Shown piece after piece: positions 48,401 to 60,400 of a stretch of DNA of 64,000 nt. The position numbers and the translations under genes were made by a program. Numbering within the stretch: the first letter of the stretch is position 1; every line of letters starts with the position of its first letter. The notes beneath the pieces are model-generated. The model did not search any database. It was not told the origin of the DNA and saw only the letters and a list, made by a program, of their open reading frames with translations. Origin of the DNA: Spirometra erinaceieuropaei (taxonomy: Eukaryota; Platyhelminthes; Cestoda; Diphyllobothriidea; Diphyllobothriidae); assembly GCA_902702965.1 (NCBI GenBank), contig CACRXP010000877.1, positions 142,754 to 206,753 on the forward strand, read 5' to 3'.

Positions 48401-51400
48401 CAGAGGAATACATACTGGACCAAGATTTCCGTTTCGTGTTTGCTACTTCTCATCAGTCCGCCACAGATTAATTCCGGTGCTGGGGGCCACAGGACTGAAG
48501 TCGGGGCTTCGTATCAACCTGTAACCAGTTCCGACGTAGAGGTCACATTTCGCATTCGAAGGTTAATGTGAACTCTACCAAGGACGGCCAATGATACCCT
48601 GATTGCCCATCTTTGACTGCATTGCCACAGATTAAATGCGGACTTGGGGCCGCAGGATTGAAGTCGGATTACCATCTGTAGCCGTATAAAGTTCAGACGG
48701 CGGATTCGCATTCAGTCTTTTAATGCTACTTGAAATCCTACCAAGGACAGCCTATGATGTCTGGAGAGTCCATTTTTGATTGTATGGCGTGCCCGATTGT
48801 CAAGTCATTTGTTGTTTGAATAAAGTGCTTGCCAAGGCATTATACTTTCAACTAACTCCCTGTGTTTCTATTGAAGCCTGCCAGATTGGGGTGATCGTCC
48901 TTATAGACCGTAAGTTAGCGATTTTTATGATGTTTCCATTGCAATAGTAAATTGCGACTATCCCAATCATTCGACGTATTGTTAATATGTGCTTTCAATA
49001 CACAAACTTTCAATGATTGATGATTTTTATTTTCAGACTGCCTGATCAAGTGCAGTTGGAGGCGAAAAGGTAGGTTATTCCACCCCACGACGACAGAGGC
49101 TTGCTGGCTGTGAATATTTCCGTATTGCGTTAGGGTTTTCATGAAGAAAATAATAGCAGCTCGGTATTCCAGCAAGTGCGAATTTCTTTCCCGCGTGCTT
49201 AGATGGAAGTTCGTTGAGGTATATTCATTGTCTACTGTTCTGGATTCTGATTGGAGGAAATACCTTAGTTTGGTGAGGCCTTACATTGTAGAGGTGGTTG
49301 GGTCACGGACGCACAGCGGACAGTTGAGTCTGCAGACGTTGGTCCAATGCTCCCTTTTTACTGGAGATGGCTATTTAATCTGCCATATTAATTTCACAAT
49401 ATCCAAGGAGGTGTGTGTTTGTGTGCAAAACGTGAAGAATGCATTCTTGCAATTTCGAAAGGTGTTGCTAAGCAAGGGGTGATTTCAGCACAGGTTGGGT
49501 CATGGACCCAAAACGTGCAGTTGAGTGTGTAGAAGTTGGTCCAAAGCTCCCTTTTTACTGGAGATGGCAATTCAAACTGCCATAGAAATTTCTGAATATT
49601 CAATGAGGTGTGTGCATGTGCAAAATATGAAAGATCCAGTTTTCGATATCCGAAAGTTGTTGCTGAGTGAGGGATAATTTAAGCACAAAGTAGGAGAGAG
49701 TTATGTGAAATAGGTCGCCGAGAATGCTTGGAATAACACGAAGTCAAATCTCCGACTTGCAGAATTCCTGCCAAATATCATGCCTACGCGTGCCACGCAT
49801 GTTTGGTCGGCGAAAAATGGATCAGGATCACGCAGAGCCAAGACGTCATTGGCTCGGACCACTGCTGCTTGATAGACGTCACATAAGCACCACATTTTGT
49901 TGGAAATCAGCAGTACATAGAGAACGAGTCCGTAATTTTATGAAGAAAAGTTACCTTAAGAGTGTACGAAATTGAGATATCAAAAACCGTCAGTGAGCTC
50001 GGAATACTTGGCTACATAAAGTTGTCAAGGGAACGAAACGGGCAATTCACTTTATTTTTTTTATCGGAGCTTTGCACTACAGTAAGTAAATGTTCTTATT
50101 TTCATTAAAGACTACCTGATTGGGAGCGCCCACTAGCCACGTAAGTTATCACTCGACCGCAAATTACAAAATGCATTTACTATGTATATAACACATCGTT
50201 TACAATTTTAGGTCCCCGGTCGCCACACGAGTGACAAAGGAAGGGTAAGACATTTTAAAATTATTTACTTATATGCTAGTTAAGTCAACTATTTACCTAG
50301 TGTCATTAAATAACACAGAGAAGCATCTGATATTCCTCTTTCTTTCTTACGGTAGATGTGCCAAACAATAAAATGTCAAACGAGGACCTATAATTAGTTT
50401 TCCACTCGAAAAGATTATTTAAGCAGGGTTGTTATAAAGTATGCGTGGTGGAAAGCATGTAGCACCAAAACTGTGATCTTCAGACGCAAATCCATCGGCA
50501 GATCTGGATCAAAGTTACAAGGGATTTAAAAGTAATTTTAAAGCTTAAATCTATCTTTACTTCAACAGTAAAATACAAAGAAGACGTTGTTTGCTACCAA
50601 ATTAGTAAAAAAAGGGTATATTTTAACAATGAGTTCCGTAAAATGCTTATTAAATTTTAAAAGGTCTTGAAAATCAGCAGAAAAAATCCATAACACATAA
50701 GTGTCCACTTTTTACAGAGGGCGATTTTTGCAGGCCGTCAAGTAGGAGTACATTAAGAAGCCGGCATTCAGTCGTGACTAAAAGATCTTAGAATCATGCT
50801 GCAATAGTATCAATGATATAACCCCACTATCACGATGCTCTATGAGATTGCAGTTATAGATTCCTAAGGAAACACAAGTGTTGGCAAATAGGAAACTAAG
50901 AATTAATGGCTTGCATTTTGATAGCTATTATAAAATACAATTGATCATTCATGCTCGCTTAGGAATGATGTGAAAGTAGATAAATGTAAACGATATTACT
51001 TAACTGGCGGTTCGTCAGATTTAACCATTTAAGTTCTGATAAGCGCTTCCTGAAATAAGAAAATAGCGGAACGTGGGGTTCATTTAGGGGACGACCGGTG
51101 GTTTTCGTAGACATATAAAAAGAAAGACGTCGCCACTGCACTACGTGCTCGTTTTGATGTCGGAAAAGGCAGTGTAGAAAGACTGTCCTGGGAGACATAC
51201 TTCAGTAATCTGCCGTAGTTTTCTGGAATCGCCTCACAACATTTCGACCACCGTGAACAACAGTGCCCAGCGTGTTCCCCACAGCATGGCGGACACAGGA
51301 CGGTGACTTGCAAAGCACCTACCACACTCGCTCCTCCTTTGCTCAACTAAAGTCGGTTTCAAGGCGTCAGAAAGGCGTCGAAGACGCAACTGGAGGCAGT

Positions 51401-54400
51401 GCTTGACAAGGCCAACTAACAGGCATACGAGTGCCAAACACATCTGGCCAGCAAAATATGCATCGGGTTCGCACAGAACCAAGATGTTGTTGGTTCGGAC
51501 CAGGTGTACAGTCACAAAACCATTTATTAGTCAAGGGAAGTGAACATGATACTCGTTAGGATTCAAGTACTCACCACCGTCATAATGTTTGCAGTCACAC
51601 GCGAATGATGTTCATCTATTTGTCCTAATTACAGATCGGAATGGTAAGGGCTCATTTTGTCTTAGAACTGCTCTGTTGTTCTGCAACAGGCAGTCACACA
51701 GCGGCAGCAATTCAGTCATCAGGAATTAGAGCAGACAAATACATACTGGACCACAGTGTCCGTTTCGGATTTGCTACTTCTCATCAGCACGCCACAGCTT
51801 AACTCCGGTCCTGGAGGCCACAGGACTAAAGTTGGGGCTTCGTATCAACCTGTAACCAGCTCAGACGTAGAAGTCACATTTCGCCTTCGAAGGTTAATAT
51901 GAACTCTACCAAGGACGGCCAATGATACCCTGATTGTCCATCTTTAATTGCCTTACCAAAGTTTACATGCGGTCTTGGGCCACAGAATTGAAGTCGGGTT
52001 CCCATCTAGAGTCGTATCGAGTTCAGACAGAAAGGTCAAATTTCGTCTTTGAATGTTAAAGTGAATCCTACCAAGACAGCCTATGATGTCTGGAATGTCC
52101 ATTTTTGATTGCATGGATTGCCTGATTGCAAAGTCATTTGTTGTTTGAATAAAATACTTGCCAAGGCATTATACTTGCAACTGACTGTCTGTGTTTCTAT
52201 TGAAGCCTGCCAGATTGGGGCGATCGTCCTTACAGACCGTAAGTTAGCGATTTTTATGATTTTTTTCCATTGCCATAGTCGGCTGTGACAAAAACGCCAC
52301 CGACCCACTAGGTAATTTCGACTATGTCAATCATTCGACGTATTGTTAATATGTGCTTTCAATATACAAACTATAAATGATTGACGCTTTTATTTTCAGA
52401 CAGCCTGATCAAGTGTATTGCGGAACGAAAAGGTTTGCTTTTCTACACATAAGAGTTGGTCTGTTTTTTTATCCGATTTTCCTTGCGAGGGGTAGTTTCC
52501 GGGGGTAGTAAGAAGAATACACGAGGCATTGAGTTGGAAATGATACTAAGACTTCGTTATTGGCAATACACTACAGGAGACTGTCCAGCCACCCTTTAGG
52601 ATTGGCTAAAACCAATCCGACTTTCGGCAAAGGCGCATCTTTGAAATAAACTCGTAAACAGATTAAGTAGTCTGAAGCGAAGGAGGCATGTGCCGAAAGC
52701 AGTTCCACGCTTGTTGCAGGTAACCAGTACATCTCAACCGTCCTTCCAGATCGACATCACGGCCAGACTGACTGACTGGTCACTGAAGGCTTGTTTTGCT
52801 TCAGGAATTTGAAGCATGCGTCCCAGTGGTGGCATTAGTCATCGTTTTTGCTAAGAGTAAGTCAGTTGATAAGAACTCAACAAGTACAGACAAGGGTTTC
52901 GAGGTAACTGCGTATCATTACTATGGCTTAGTTCCCCTCCTTCTCAACGTTTCTCCGGCCAGACTCTGGATTCGGACTTCTGACTGTGTGATCGCAGCCA
53001 CCTTACGTTAAAATCTAAAATTCTGCAAACATCTTGCCGAATCAGCACTTGTCTTTGTCATTCTCTCTTAGAGGGAAATAACTCGCAGTAAAGCCATTGG
53101 GTGTTATTTTTAAAAGGCACAAAAACCCTGAAGAGGTTCTAATGCTCTCTTGATTTATCTCTCTACTTTTTGCAGCTCATCAGACAGTGAGGGTGAGCAG
53201 ATCGTGGGAGAGTAAGTACAATTCTGGCTTTTTCATGCGGTGCTGAACTGAGTGAAGATTATTACTACGTCGCCTCATATCATAAATGCTCTTAGAATGG
53301 TATTTGGACATTAAATTATTATTTTGAGATGTCCTGTGGCCGTTCTTTTTAAAACTACCGATAATTTCATGCAGCCTGATACTGTGGACCTTGGAAGAAT
53401 GGTCTCCTAATTTCACAGATATCCACCTACCTCAGTTATCATTAGTACAAACATTATCATGATCATCGTAATCGATGGCTTCACTATCCTTGTCACACGA
53501 CGACGACGACCACCACCACCACCACCAATAACAACATCATCATCCTCATCCTTATCATGCGCTTGCTTTGATTGATTTAGCTTTTACGGCCTCCTTTTCA
53601 ACACTCTTTGCGATCATATAGGCCCAAATTTCTGTGGTTTTGGTAAATTCGGCCGGGGCTGGTGTTTTCAAAAACTTTGGCCACTGCAGTTGTTTCGGTC
53701 ACCAAACCCGCATTGCGGAAAACGTTGTTTTTTGTTCTATGCTGACAGATAATATGCATGCGACGCGAGTTTAATAGATGCGAGACCCACGCATGCCTAA
53801 GTGTTACCACGGCAATTGTGTGCGGATAAAACTAAAGATAACTTCTCAACCTTTCTAAATCATAACCAGCACTAGTAATGAAGAAGGGCGAATCAGTAAA
53901 TTGCAAACAACTCGGTTGTCTATCCTCCTAATTCTTTAGATATATTTCGAAGCAGTCTTAAAGATTATGTGTCTGAAAACGAGATCTTTTATTTTAGCCT
54001 TCCCGACTGGCATGACCCGATTCTCCGGTAACTGTCCATTATTCGCTTGACTGAGTTGTACAAATGTGTTTAAAGAATCATAAAAGAGTGGCGTCGTAAG
54101 TTAAAAATTGATTCCCTCCAAATAATTAATAGAGTCCTTATGAAACCCCACTTTCGGAGACCAAAACAAACGCATAATTCTGAGCAGTCATATGCAGTCT
54201 CGCAATTGCCAACTTTTGTGTACGCTACTGCAGCAATGATTAGACCGCGTTGTGTGATTTCGGTGTCACTAATGTCGGATCTTCACAGAGCAATGAGATT
54301 TGTTATGTTCACACGCGACTTAGGCATCCGTTCGTAGCTCAAGCCTCCTGCAGTGCGTGTCTTTGTGTGGCCTCTGAGATCTGTGAATGAGTTCCGGGAC

Positions 54401-57400
54401 TCTCAGGGAGGATAAGGACCATTGTAGATCGGGGTTTCTTCACCTTTCACACACGTACGCATTTGACCTCCAACCTCGGTAGTGTTCTAAACAGGCTGTG
54501 TGGATGGTTCTTCACAGGAGAATACACTCTCGACGCTAACCCATCAGAGGTCCACAGTCTGCGTGATCTACTACACCCGAATCCTCGCCAGTGGCTGATA
54601 ACGGGGACGAGGCAATTGTCCGACATGAAGGGTCTCAGAGACTGCAGAAAGCATCACATACGGGACGGCAGTCAGGTGTTACCCCCATATCCTGCGTGTG
54701 GTTGAGTGCCCTTGCAGCTACGCAGAGCAAACGGGATGAAAAGCGGGGACCAGGATGCGTGAACACGAAAGGACCTTGAAAGAGGTCACGTCGTAGTCAG
54801 TTTGTGACAGAAATGTGGTGAACGGAAAGAGATGAGTTTTGAAAACGCATAATATCATCTTTGTGATATTGGGTTCCGACGGCAGGGTGGTCTGAGAACA
54901 CAACCTACTGACCAAAGCGGAGATAAAGCCCAACTACTGCGAGGTTAATTCTAGAATAATGGGTTTGACTGAAAGACGACATGCATACGGGAATGGAAGT
55001 TAAGCCAGTGCTACACAAAGTTTGTCTACTTGAGGCGTCCACAGGGTAAAAGCTGGCCCACTTTTTCCTTGGCTTAGGGATCTCTAAGAGGCAACAGATG
55101 GTGTCTAGCCGTCTGGAAATTCGTCCGTTCATTTCACAATGTTCACAAATCCGAAACCTGGAAACTGTTCAAAGGTGTTAAAAAGGACAGCTTTCGTAGC
55201 AGCAGAAAACACACTTTTAATCCGGAAACGAAATCCAGAATACTGACTTGAGGCAATAACGATTATTCACTGCCCGCCGTCATGGCACAACCTGAAAGGA
55301 TTCCGACTTATGCAGCTCTGAAACAAAGGAGGAACTGTCATTATTTGTTTTGAGGACTCCTGAGAGCCAAGACAAAATTTGAGTAGAGAGTAAGTAATAG
55401 CCGAAGATTATTAGAGATGCGGCGAATGGTAACTGAAGTGGCTTTTTAATGTTTGACTGATCATCGTCAGAGTTAACTTTAGGTGCGGATTTTCGTTGAG
55501 ATAAACACTCAAACAGCTGTGCCGTAAGCTGGGGTTCCCTTTTCTGCAATCTAGGTTAGTTATAGTCATTTGTGGACGGCATCCCGGTTCGGCGACTGTA
55601 GATGAACCTGGGTTTGGTTAGTTTTCTGGATGACAAACGAAACTAGAAATAACCACCCTCATGCTAGCCCTCCTGATCGGCAATACGGCTGGATTAGTGA
55701 TTGCTCTTGGTTACATAGGTTGCTGCGAGTGCAATAGACTGGAGCTGTAACACAAAACAGAACTTTACTGGTTTCTCGAGCAATAGAGTAGGTAAGCGAG
55801 GGCTTTTCTTGAGCGGCCGTTACTCAGCCGTGTTCATTTACACCAAATTCATTAAATCTGTTGCACAGAATTGCACCGGAAATCGCGCCTGGGTCTCTAG
55901 CAGTCAGAACTGGCATTGTATCATTTATGCCGTCGAAAACTGGCTTCGTTTCGCTTTGCTATTTGGTTGAGGGGTGGGTGGTAGTCAATATTGTGAACAA
56001 CTTGGCCCATGCAAATTACAAAATTACATGAGCCCTATGAGTTTTCTTCATATTTGCATTTAGAAATGCATGGTTTCCCTTGCACAAAAAAGTATACAAC
56101 ATGCGGCTCTGAAACCCGAAATACAAGTGTTGCGGCAGGTTGGGTTCAAAATGATTCGGGCATTACAAACGTCTTTTAAAACCAAAAATACTATTTTTTC
56201 GAGCATAAAATTTGAAAAAGACGTAAGCTACTACCAAATCAGTAGAAGGAAGAATATTTTTGTTCATGTCTTCTATAAAATACATTTGAAGTAAAAAGGG
56301 TACTGAAAATCAGTGGTCAAATTCATGCTACTTATGCAGTCATTTTTACGGAATACAGTTTATGCAAGCGGTCAATAAGGAGCTCGTTTGAAAGCCGGTA
56401 TCCTGATATGACTCGAATATCCCAACATTATGGGACATGATAATGAATATAACCACCTCACTAAAGTAATTTTTTGCAAATGAAAACATATTTCAGAATT
56501 CCATTCAACATTTCATAAAATAACATACCTACAAATGATATCCAGTGCTGACCTAATTTTTTTTTCTCCCAGAAAGGAAACGGTTCGAGTGCAAGTTCAT
56601 GGAAAGTAAGTTGACGGTCAAAATTAAAACAGTATTCTGATTACTACTGATCATGCCCGACAACAGGAGCTAGAGTAATTCCAAAATATAAAATTTGCAT
56701 GAAGTGAATTCTCTATAAATAGTCTGTTAGCCAACAGTTCACCGCTTGGATACAATACGAATAAGCATTCAGTCCTAAAGAACAATATGGACGATGATTT
56801 AAGAGTTCGAGTTTCTCGCTTATGTAAAACCGGCCAGTATTGCAAAAGCCAGCCGATAAAAGTGCATTTCTCTACCGATTTTCGGCGTTTTCTATCACAT
56901 TATTTCCGAATTAACTGTAATTCACGTTACAACAGGTGAAGCAGACTTTACTGATTCACCCCGACTGATTCGATAAATGAGTGCACCCCTCCGAAACACA
57001 TTCGAACTCTTTGAGTCTGCTGTGAGGAGACATCCTAAATCAAAAGAAGAAGAGGCGTTCACCGGGAGGGGTTTATTGGAGGTGCGACGTTTCGAGTAGT
57101 TGATCCGTCTACCCATCTTCAGAGACTGGGAAGTCCTGCGCACAGCTCCCCCTAGATGGCGCACTTTGTTCAATGCGTGACCCGTCAATGCCGCCTGTGT
57201 GGCTGCATCCAACCCGCATGTCACCGTGACCTGAATCGCTCCCGTCGGCCGCGGAGATGACTGACGGCCCCGATTGTCCCGCGCCATGACCGTCCCCCGT
57301 TAAGAAGGTTCGTAAAGTCAGATAGGGGGGGGGGGGACAAATTGATGTGGTGGTCGAGAGAGCAAAGTCGTACCTCCAATAAACCCCTCCCGGTGGACGC

Positions 57401-60400
57401 CTCTTCTTCCTTTGAAATGCCACCTGGGAGTCGCATTTTCACTACTGTTGACATCCTAAATCGCACTGGACTGCACTGGCGATCAGTACTGCGGACTGGA
57501 TCATATAACCAGCAAGCGTTAAAATATACATTAATGAGGGGGCAGGGGAGACAGTTCTACTAGGTATGTAAAAAAGGCGGAGTATCCTCGCGAAAAAGGA
57601 GGGATAGGGGAGGTCGGCTGTTGGACTTCACCTGGTACCACACTTTCCGGATGCGTAAGTTTCCCATTTTCATCCAAAGATATTCAAACAGCTGAAATCT
57701 TTGACTACTTCTAGTTGTCCTGTTGCCCTGCTAAAAATTACTACTCGATAAAAATGCATAATTCACTTCGACTCAACTGTGAAAAACTCGGCGCCTCGGT
57801 GGGATTCGAACTCACGACAGCAGGGGGAAGGCTTTAGCACAGCCAACGCTCTAGCCATCCGAGCTAAGAGGCCCCACCGGACGACGCGAGTTTAATAACA
57901 TTTGGGTCAAGTTACACGCCCAACCTACTGCAACGTCTGGAATCCACCAAATGTGATACAGTGAGCTGACTGCGCAGGCAGGATTTCCTAAGTGATTCAC
58001 CTAAAACCCATCAGATGACAACTAGGCGCTTAAGCGGAGCTTTTAGAGTGGAATTGAAGATTGCATTAGTTTCCTCAAGATTTTTTTAGTGAATTCGCTA
58101 AGAATGCCATTTGAAGGCATCGTGTAAGATCGGAAATCCTATTGGCACAAAAAAACAGCGTATTGCTTACCCAACAATTCTGGAAATCGTGCCAAAAGTG
58201 TGTTTTTTTGTTTTTGCATAAATCATGACGGTGAATGTCGGCCGGGCAACAAACCAGTCTAAACAAGCCTCCGTGCTGGTAGTGACCACTGCTTTAATCA
58301 GGGCTTTTTGATCTTTATTTTTTATTTTAGCAAACTTCTAACAGTGGAACCGCCAACCTCAAGGTGATTTGCAAATGATAATAATTGGAAAATGTCTGTA
58401 AAAGCCGCTTCAAAACCTTTCACTATACATATGGGACGCATGATCTAGGGCAATTTATTCTTGCGCTCCAAGGGAGAATTCGGTAGAACACAGGACTAAG
58501 GAACCTCCATATTACAGGTGGGGTTGCATTAAATGCCAAAGGAGGGTTATGAGGGCAGTTGGTTTTGAATAGAGTTCTGTTACCCTCGGAGGCTTCGTAT
58601 GATTTTATGCAACCGAGTTGGCCATTGCATTTCGTCCTCCGCTTGGTGGAATTTTATGCTTAAATATCGGAGTTCCGACCAAATGCCGTATGGACGACGG
58701 TAGCTGTGACCGAATGCCGGAGTCAAAGACTGGGATTTCAACAGGTGACCCAATCTGTCCCAGTCTTCTGAAAACAAAAACGGGAGGTCCTTAGAGAAGG
58801 AATCAAATTTTTCTCGATAAATATATATATATATATTATGACAGATGGGCGCTCACTGATCAGGTTGCGGAACGTGCTTGTTCCGTTGTGCCTTGCAGGC
58901 AGTAGCACAACGACTAGTAGTGGAAGTAAATGACATGGTATCCACAAAGACAAGGGAGGCCGGAATGGCCATTTCTGACTTATTATCCTTTATTATCCTT
59001 GATCAACCCCAAGTGTGGATCACTTGAGATTCGAAGCCGGGATCTTTGGTCATGGAGTTTGACACTCTGTCATTGAGCTACGAGTCCTTTGTCCTGTCGG
59101 TTGTGATCGGGAATATCAATTATGACAGATGGGCGCTTACCGATTAGGTTGCGGAACGCGATTGATCCACACTTGGAGTTGGGTATGACTGGCTGATTAC
59201 AGCTAATAAGCCAGTAATGGCCTTTCTAGTCTCCCTTGTCTTTGTCTGTAAAAACACTCTACATATATATATATATATATGCTGATAGAAGCGAAGATGC
59301 GCGTCCCCGGACATAAATAAGAAGAAGAGGCGATCTCGGGAACCATTGTTATATTGCCCTGACGTTTCAAAATCAAACAAGATTTCATCGTCGGACGATG
59401 AAATCTTGTTTGATTTTGAAACGTCAGGGCAATATAACAATGGTTCCCGAGATCGCCTCTTCTTCTTATATATATATATATATCAGAGGGCAAACGACGG
59501 AGTCTGGGGGATATACTGATACGGAACTGTCTTTGGCTTGTTAGCCTTCACCTAGCCAGTCATAACCCTGACCACCAGCTGGGACTGAAAACACAAGCAT
59601 GTGCACAGACACACCTGGTGCAACTGGTCCACCATTGGGGTCTGCCACATGGGCCATAAGCACCTCATCGAACCGAATTTCATCAGTACCTCGTCACCTG
59701 CCAGTCTCTGTGGTTGCAGATCGGGTGGTTATTCACTCAGGAATGTGTGCACACTGATGAATTGGCTTCCCGAAGCAAACAAGCTTTGTGTGGGCGACAA
59801 GGGTCACGAACAGGCAACCACCTACCAGACCAAACTCAACCAAGCTCTGATAGCAGATATATATATTTGACAGCCCTTATCGAAATCAGTGCCTACCCAG
59901 GTAAGATTATTGAAGGAGCCACTAGCAAAACTATTCAAAAGTAGGAATAACGAACTGCCCTCCCCAAAAGGCAAATCTGTTGATCCAACTGTCAAGAAAC
60001 TTCGCACTTACAAGCGTGTGTTTCTTATTAATAATTACTCAAATATCCATTTATCTTTTGATTGAGTAAAGCTAACACGGACATTATTATATTTTAGAGT
60101 CTGGCTTATTCTGCCAGAGGAGAAGTAAGTCGTGTTATCTGTGACGAAAGGGTTTGAACGTTGATTATCTAAGAACTTTAGCTCATACTGTAATGGACTG
60201 TCCTTTTTTATTTTTAGGCGAAAAGTCAGACTTCCAAGACAGTCGTACGTTTTCCTTTTACTTTCCATCTTTTCGTGCTTGAACTGTTGAAAGCACTGGA
60301 TACTTATGGGATCATAAGGAAACAAAATACTTTTGACAAGTCGGACTGCTAGCTCTTACGTTAAAAGCATTCAGTGGCCTCAGTTTTTACGCCTTTTCAG

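Larger units (their letters stand above)
46690..49890 (+). repeat. Tandem unit B of exon-bearing triplication
   Basis: Contains the exon pair with a 71-nt intron, the intronic 160-bp duplication, the LPDW and LPDQ exons and the GTAGGTTATTCC downstream region. It lacks the 9-nt exon. A fold-back element at 47,228-48,262 lies within it. Confidence 0.8.
49900..52440 (+). repeat. Tandem unit C of exon-bearing triplication
   Basis: The shortest unit. It has the exon pair with 71-nt intron, an R3 copy, the 9-nt exon, the intronic duplication and the last two 33-nt exons. Exons 10, 11 and 14 are the most diverged of their classes. Confidence 0.8.

Noticed and set aside
52805..52856. Segment between TTGTTTTGCTTCAG and GTAAGTCA, coding a hydrophobic stretch in one frame
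   Set aside because: It is 52 nt, not a multiple of three, and has a stop in the phase used by the candidate gene.
57613..57654. Possible extra 42-nt micro-exon (phase 2, open, donor GTAAGTTT)
   Set aside because: Length and phase fit, but the presumed acceptor follows a purine-rich run (GGAGGGATAGGGGAG) with no pyrimidine tract. Could be real if transcripts support it.
57797..57880. Functional tRNA-Ser gene
   Set aside because: The head is tRNA-like, but it is followed by a body shared with two other repeat copies and has T-stem and acceptor-stem flaws; a SINE fits better.
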